A stretch of DNA of 33,622 bases from Clostridia bacterium (lineage in GTDB: Bacteria; Bacillota; Clostridia; Christensenellales; Aristaeellaceae): assembly GCA_017534885.1 (NCBI GenBank), contig JAFXVR010000053.1, forward strand, positions 1 to 33,622. The letters are read 5' to 3'. How positions within the stretch are numbered: the stretch's first letter is position 1; every line of letters begins with the position of its first letter. A program made the translations under genes and the position numbers. The notes below the pieces were generated by a model. That model saw only the letters and a program-made list of their open reading frames with translations, did no database searches and was not told the DNA's origin. Of the stretch, positions 33,084-33,622 are shown one piece after another.

Positions 33084-33152
33084 CTGTTAGCAGTGTGGAG
33101 TGAGGAGTTTTTAGTTGCTGGGCTGAGGTTGAAGGTTGAAGGTTGAAGGTTT
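33084..33152. repeat. Degenerate GAGGAGT / GGTTGAAGG intergenic repeat, copy 3
   Basis: After the regulator stop: AGCTGTTAGC (complement of GCTAACAGCT at 23165), GAGTGAGGAGTT, GGCTGAGG and three GGTTGAA units. Same block order as at 8609 and 20668. Confidence 0.65.
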
Positions 33153-33165
33153 TTCAGCTAAAACA

Positions 33166-33202
33166 GGCGTCCCCCTGCTGTTCCGGGGGGACGCCCGTAT
33201 TT
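33166..33202 (+). terminator. Bidirectional terminator between deoR-type gene and LRR gene
   Basis: The 10-bp stem GGCGTCCCCC (33166-33175) / GGGGGACGCC (33186-33195) is followed by CGTATTTTA. On the minus strand TGTTTTAG follows. The flanking genes converge here. Confidence 0.85.
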
Positions 33203-33211
33203 TATGATCCC

Positions 33212-33622
33212 TTACTCCGCCGCGGCGGGGCCTGCGGGGATGTCGGTGAGCCCCATCAAGTCCTCGGCATAGTCGGCGCTGAGGCCGTAGACCGCGATCA
33301 GGGAGGTACAGCCCTCAAAGGCGGTATCGTCGATGACACAGTCGCTGGACACGAGGATCTGCGTGAGGGCTGTGCAGTTTTTAAAGGCGTATGCGCCGAT
33401 GGATGTGCAGTTCCGGGCGTCCACCACGGTGATGGCGGTGTCTCCCTCGAAGGCGTTGGCCTCAAGGGCGTCAAGGCCGGCGGGCAGGGTGAAGACGGGC
33501 GTGCCGAAGGCCGGCAGCGCGGCGGGGTTGTAGGGGGTGAGCTCCACGCCCGTCAGGTAGGCTTGCGAGAGTTCGTAAGAGCCTCCGCCGGCCACCCGCA
33601 GGACGCCGCCGCTGGGGTAGAA
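33212..33622 (-). CDS. LRR (BspA-type) protein, C-terminal part, cut by window edge
   Basis: The frame is open from the right window edge (FYPSGGVLRVAGGG...) to the stop at 33212, so only the last 136 residues are present; the GTG at 33595 is an internal Val, not a start. LDALEANAFEGDTAITVVD, SIGAYAFKNCTALTQI and IDDTAFEGCTSLIAVYG are LRR_5 units like those of the proteins at 9590 and 24644. The C-terminus ends in a short Ala/Pro tail with no anchor. It is probably another secreted protein of the same class, but its N-terminus is outside the window. Confidence 0.8.
   Translation of the reverse strand, partial: FYPSGGVLRVAGGGSYELSQAYLTGVELTPYNPAALPAFGTPVFTLPAGLDALEANAFEGDTAITVVDARNCTSIGAYAFKNCTALTQILVSSDCVIDDTAFEGCTSLIAVYGLSADYAEDLMGLTDIPAGPAAAE

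Noticed and set aside
1..33622. rRNA, tRNA, riboswitch or prophage content
   Set aside because: I saw no tRNA cloverleaf, rRNA segment, T-box or SAM-type leader (including before the sulfhydrylase and asnA genes), and no phage structural genes. This is by eye, so a covariance-model scan could still find a small RNA.

Overview
The window looks like a chromosomal segment from a high-G+C, low-redundancy Clostridia-type Firmicute (Bacillota) of a gut or rumen community. Signs of this are strong AGGAGG ribosome binding sites, consensus sigma-A promoters with 17-bp spacers, AsnA-type asparagine synthetase, the DapL/DapF lysine and peptidoglycan route, an LplB/YtcP-type sugar ABC transporter with a DeoR regulator, and several secreted BspA-type leucine-rich-repeat proteins. 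The family assignment of the organism is inference; there is no rRNA or tRNA gene here.

Layout. 1-419: a palindromic element and a terminator. 420-4166: a large RecD-like helicase-nuclease with its own promoter and an atypical, more AT-rich composition. 4316-4462: a rearranged scar made of an 85-bp copy of the helicase gene fused to half a palindromic element. 4509-7831 (minus): an Rpn-family nuclease, a membrane-anchored PstS-like binding protein carrying an in-frame palindromic element, and a zinc-ribbon metallopeptidase that appears to start at ATT. 7902-9349 (plus): an acyltransferase and an SGNH hydrolase. 9512-16176 (plus): one transcription unit from a perfect consensus promoter to a strong terminator, encoding a 1392-aa secreted LRR protein, a MIF-type tautomerase and a secreted caspase-like protease. 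16181-18373 (minus): AsnA and a secreted CHAP amidase. 18520-20667: dapF-dapL. 20751-23017: fdhD, a MOSC protein and a secreted SH3 protein. 23199-24476: O-acetylhomoserine sulfhydrylase. 24500-26799: a second secreted LRR protein. 26845-32182 (minus): a sugar ABC transporter operon headed by an alpha/alpha-toroid-like protein, divergent from a DeoR-type regulator (32266-33083) with a shared operator region. 33212-33622: the 3' end of a further LRR protein.

Two things stand out. First, a 120-bp palindromic MITE-like element is present in five full copies flanked by 6-7 bp direct repeats. One copy lies in-frame inside a protein gene and two sit exactly at stop codons. Second, three secreted proteins share six copies of a roughly 88-residue module (core AYNIYD...PVNYFYS...FNVFIVV...QNIGW) that I cannot assign to a known family. 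Two of these proteins bracket a MIF homologue in a single operon, which suggests a secreted, possibly host-facing system: surface or adhesive protein, cytokine-like tautomerase and caspase-like protease.
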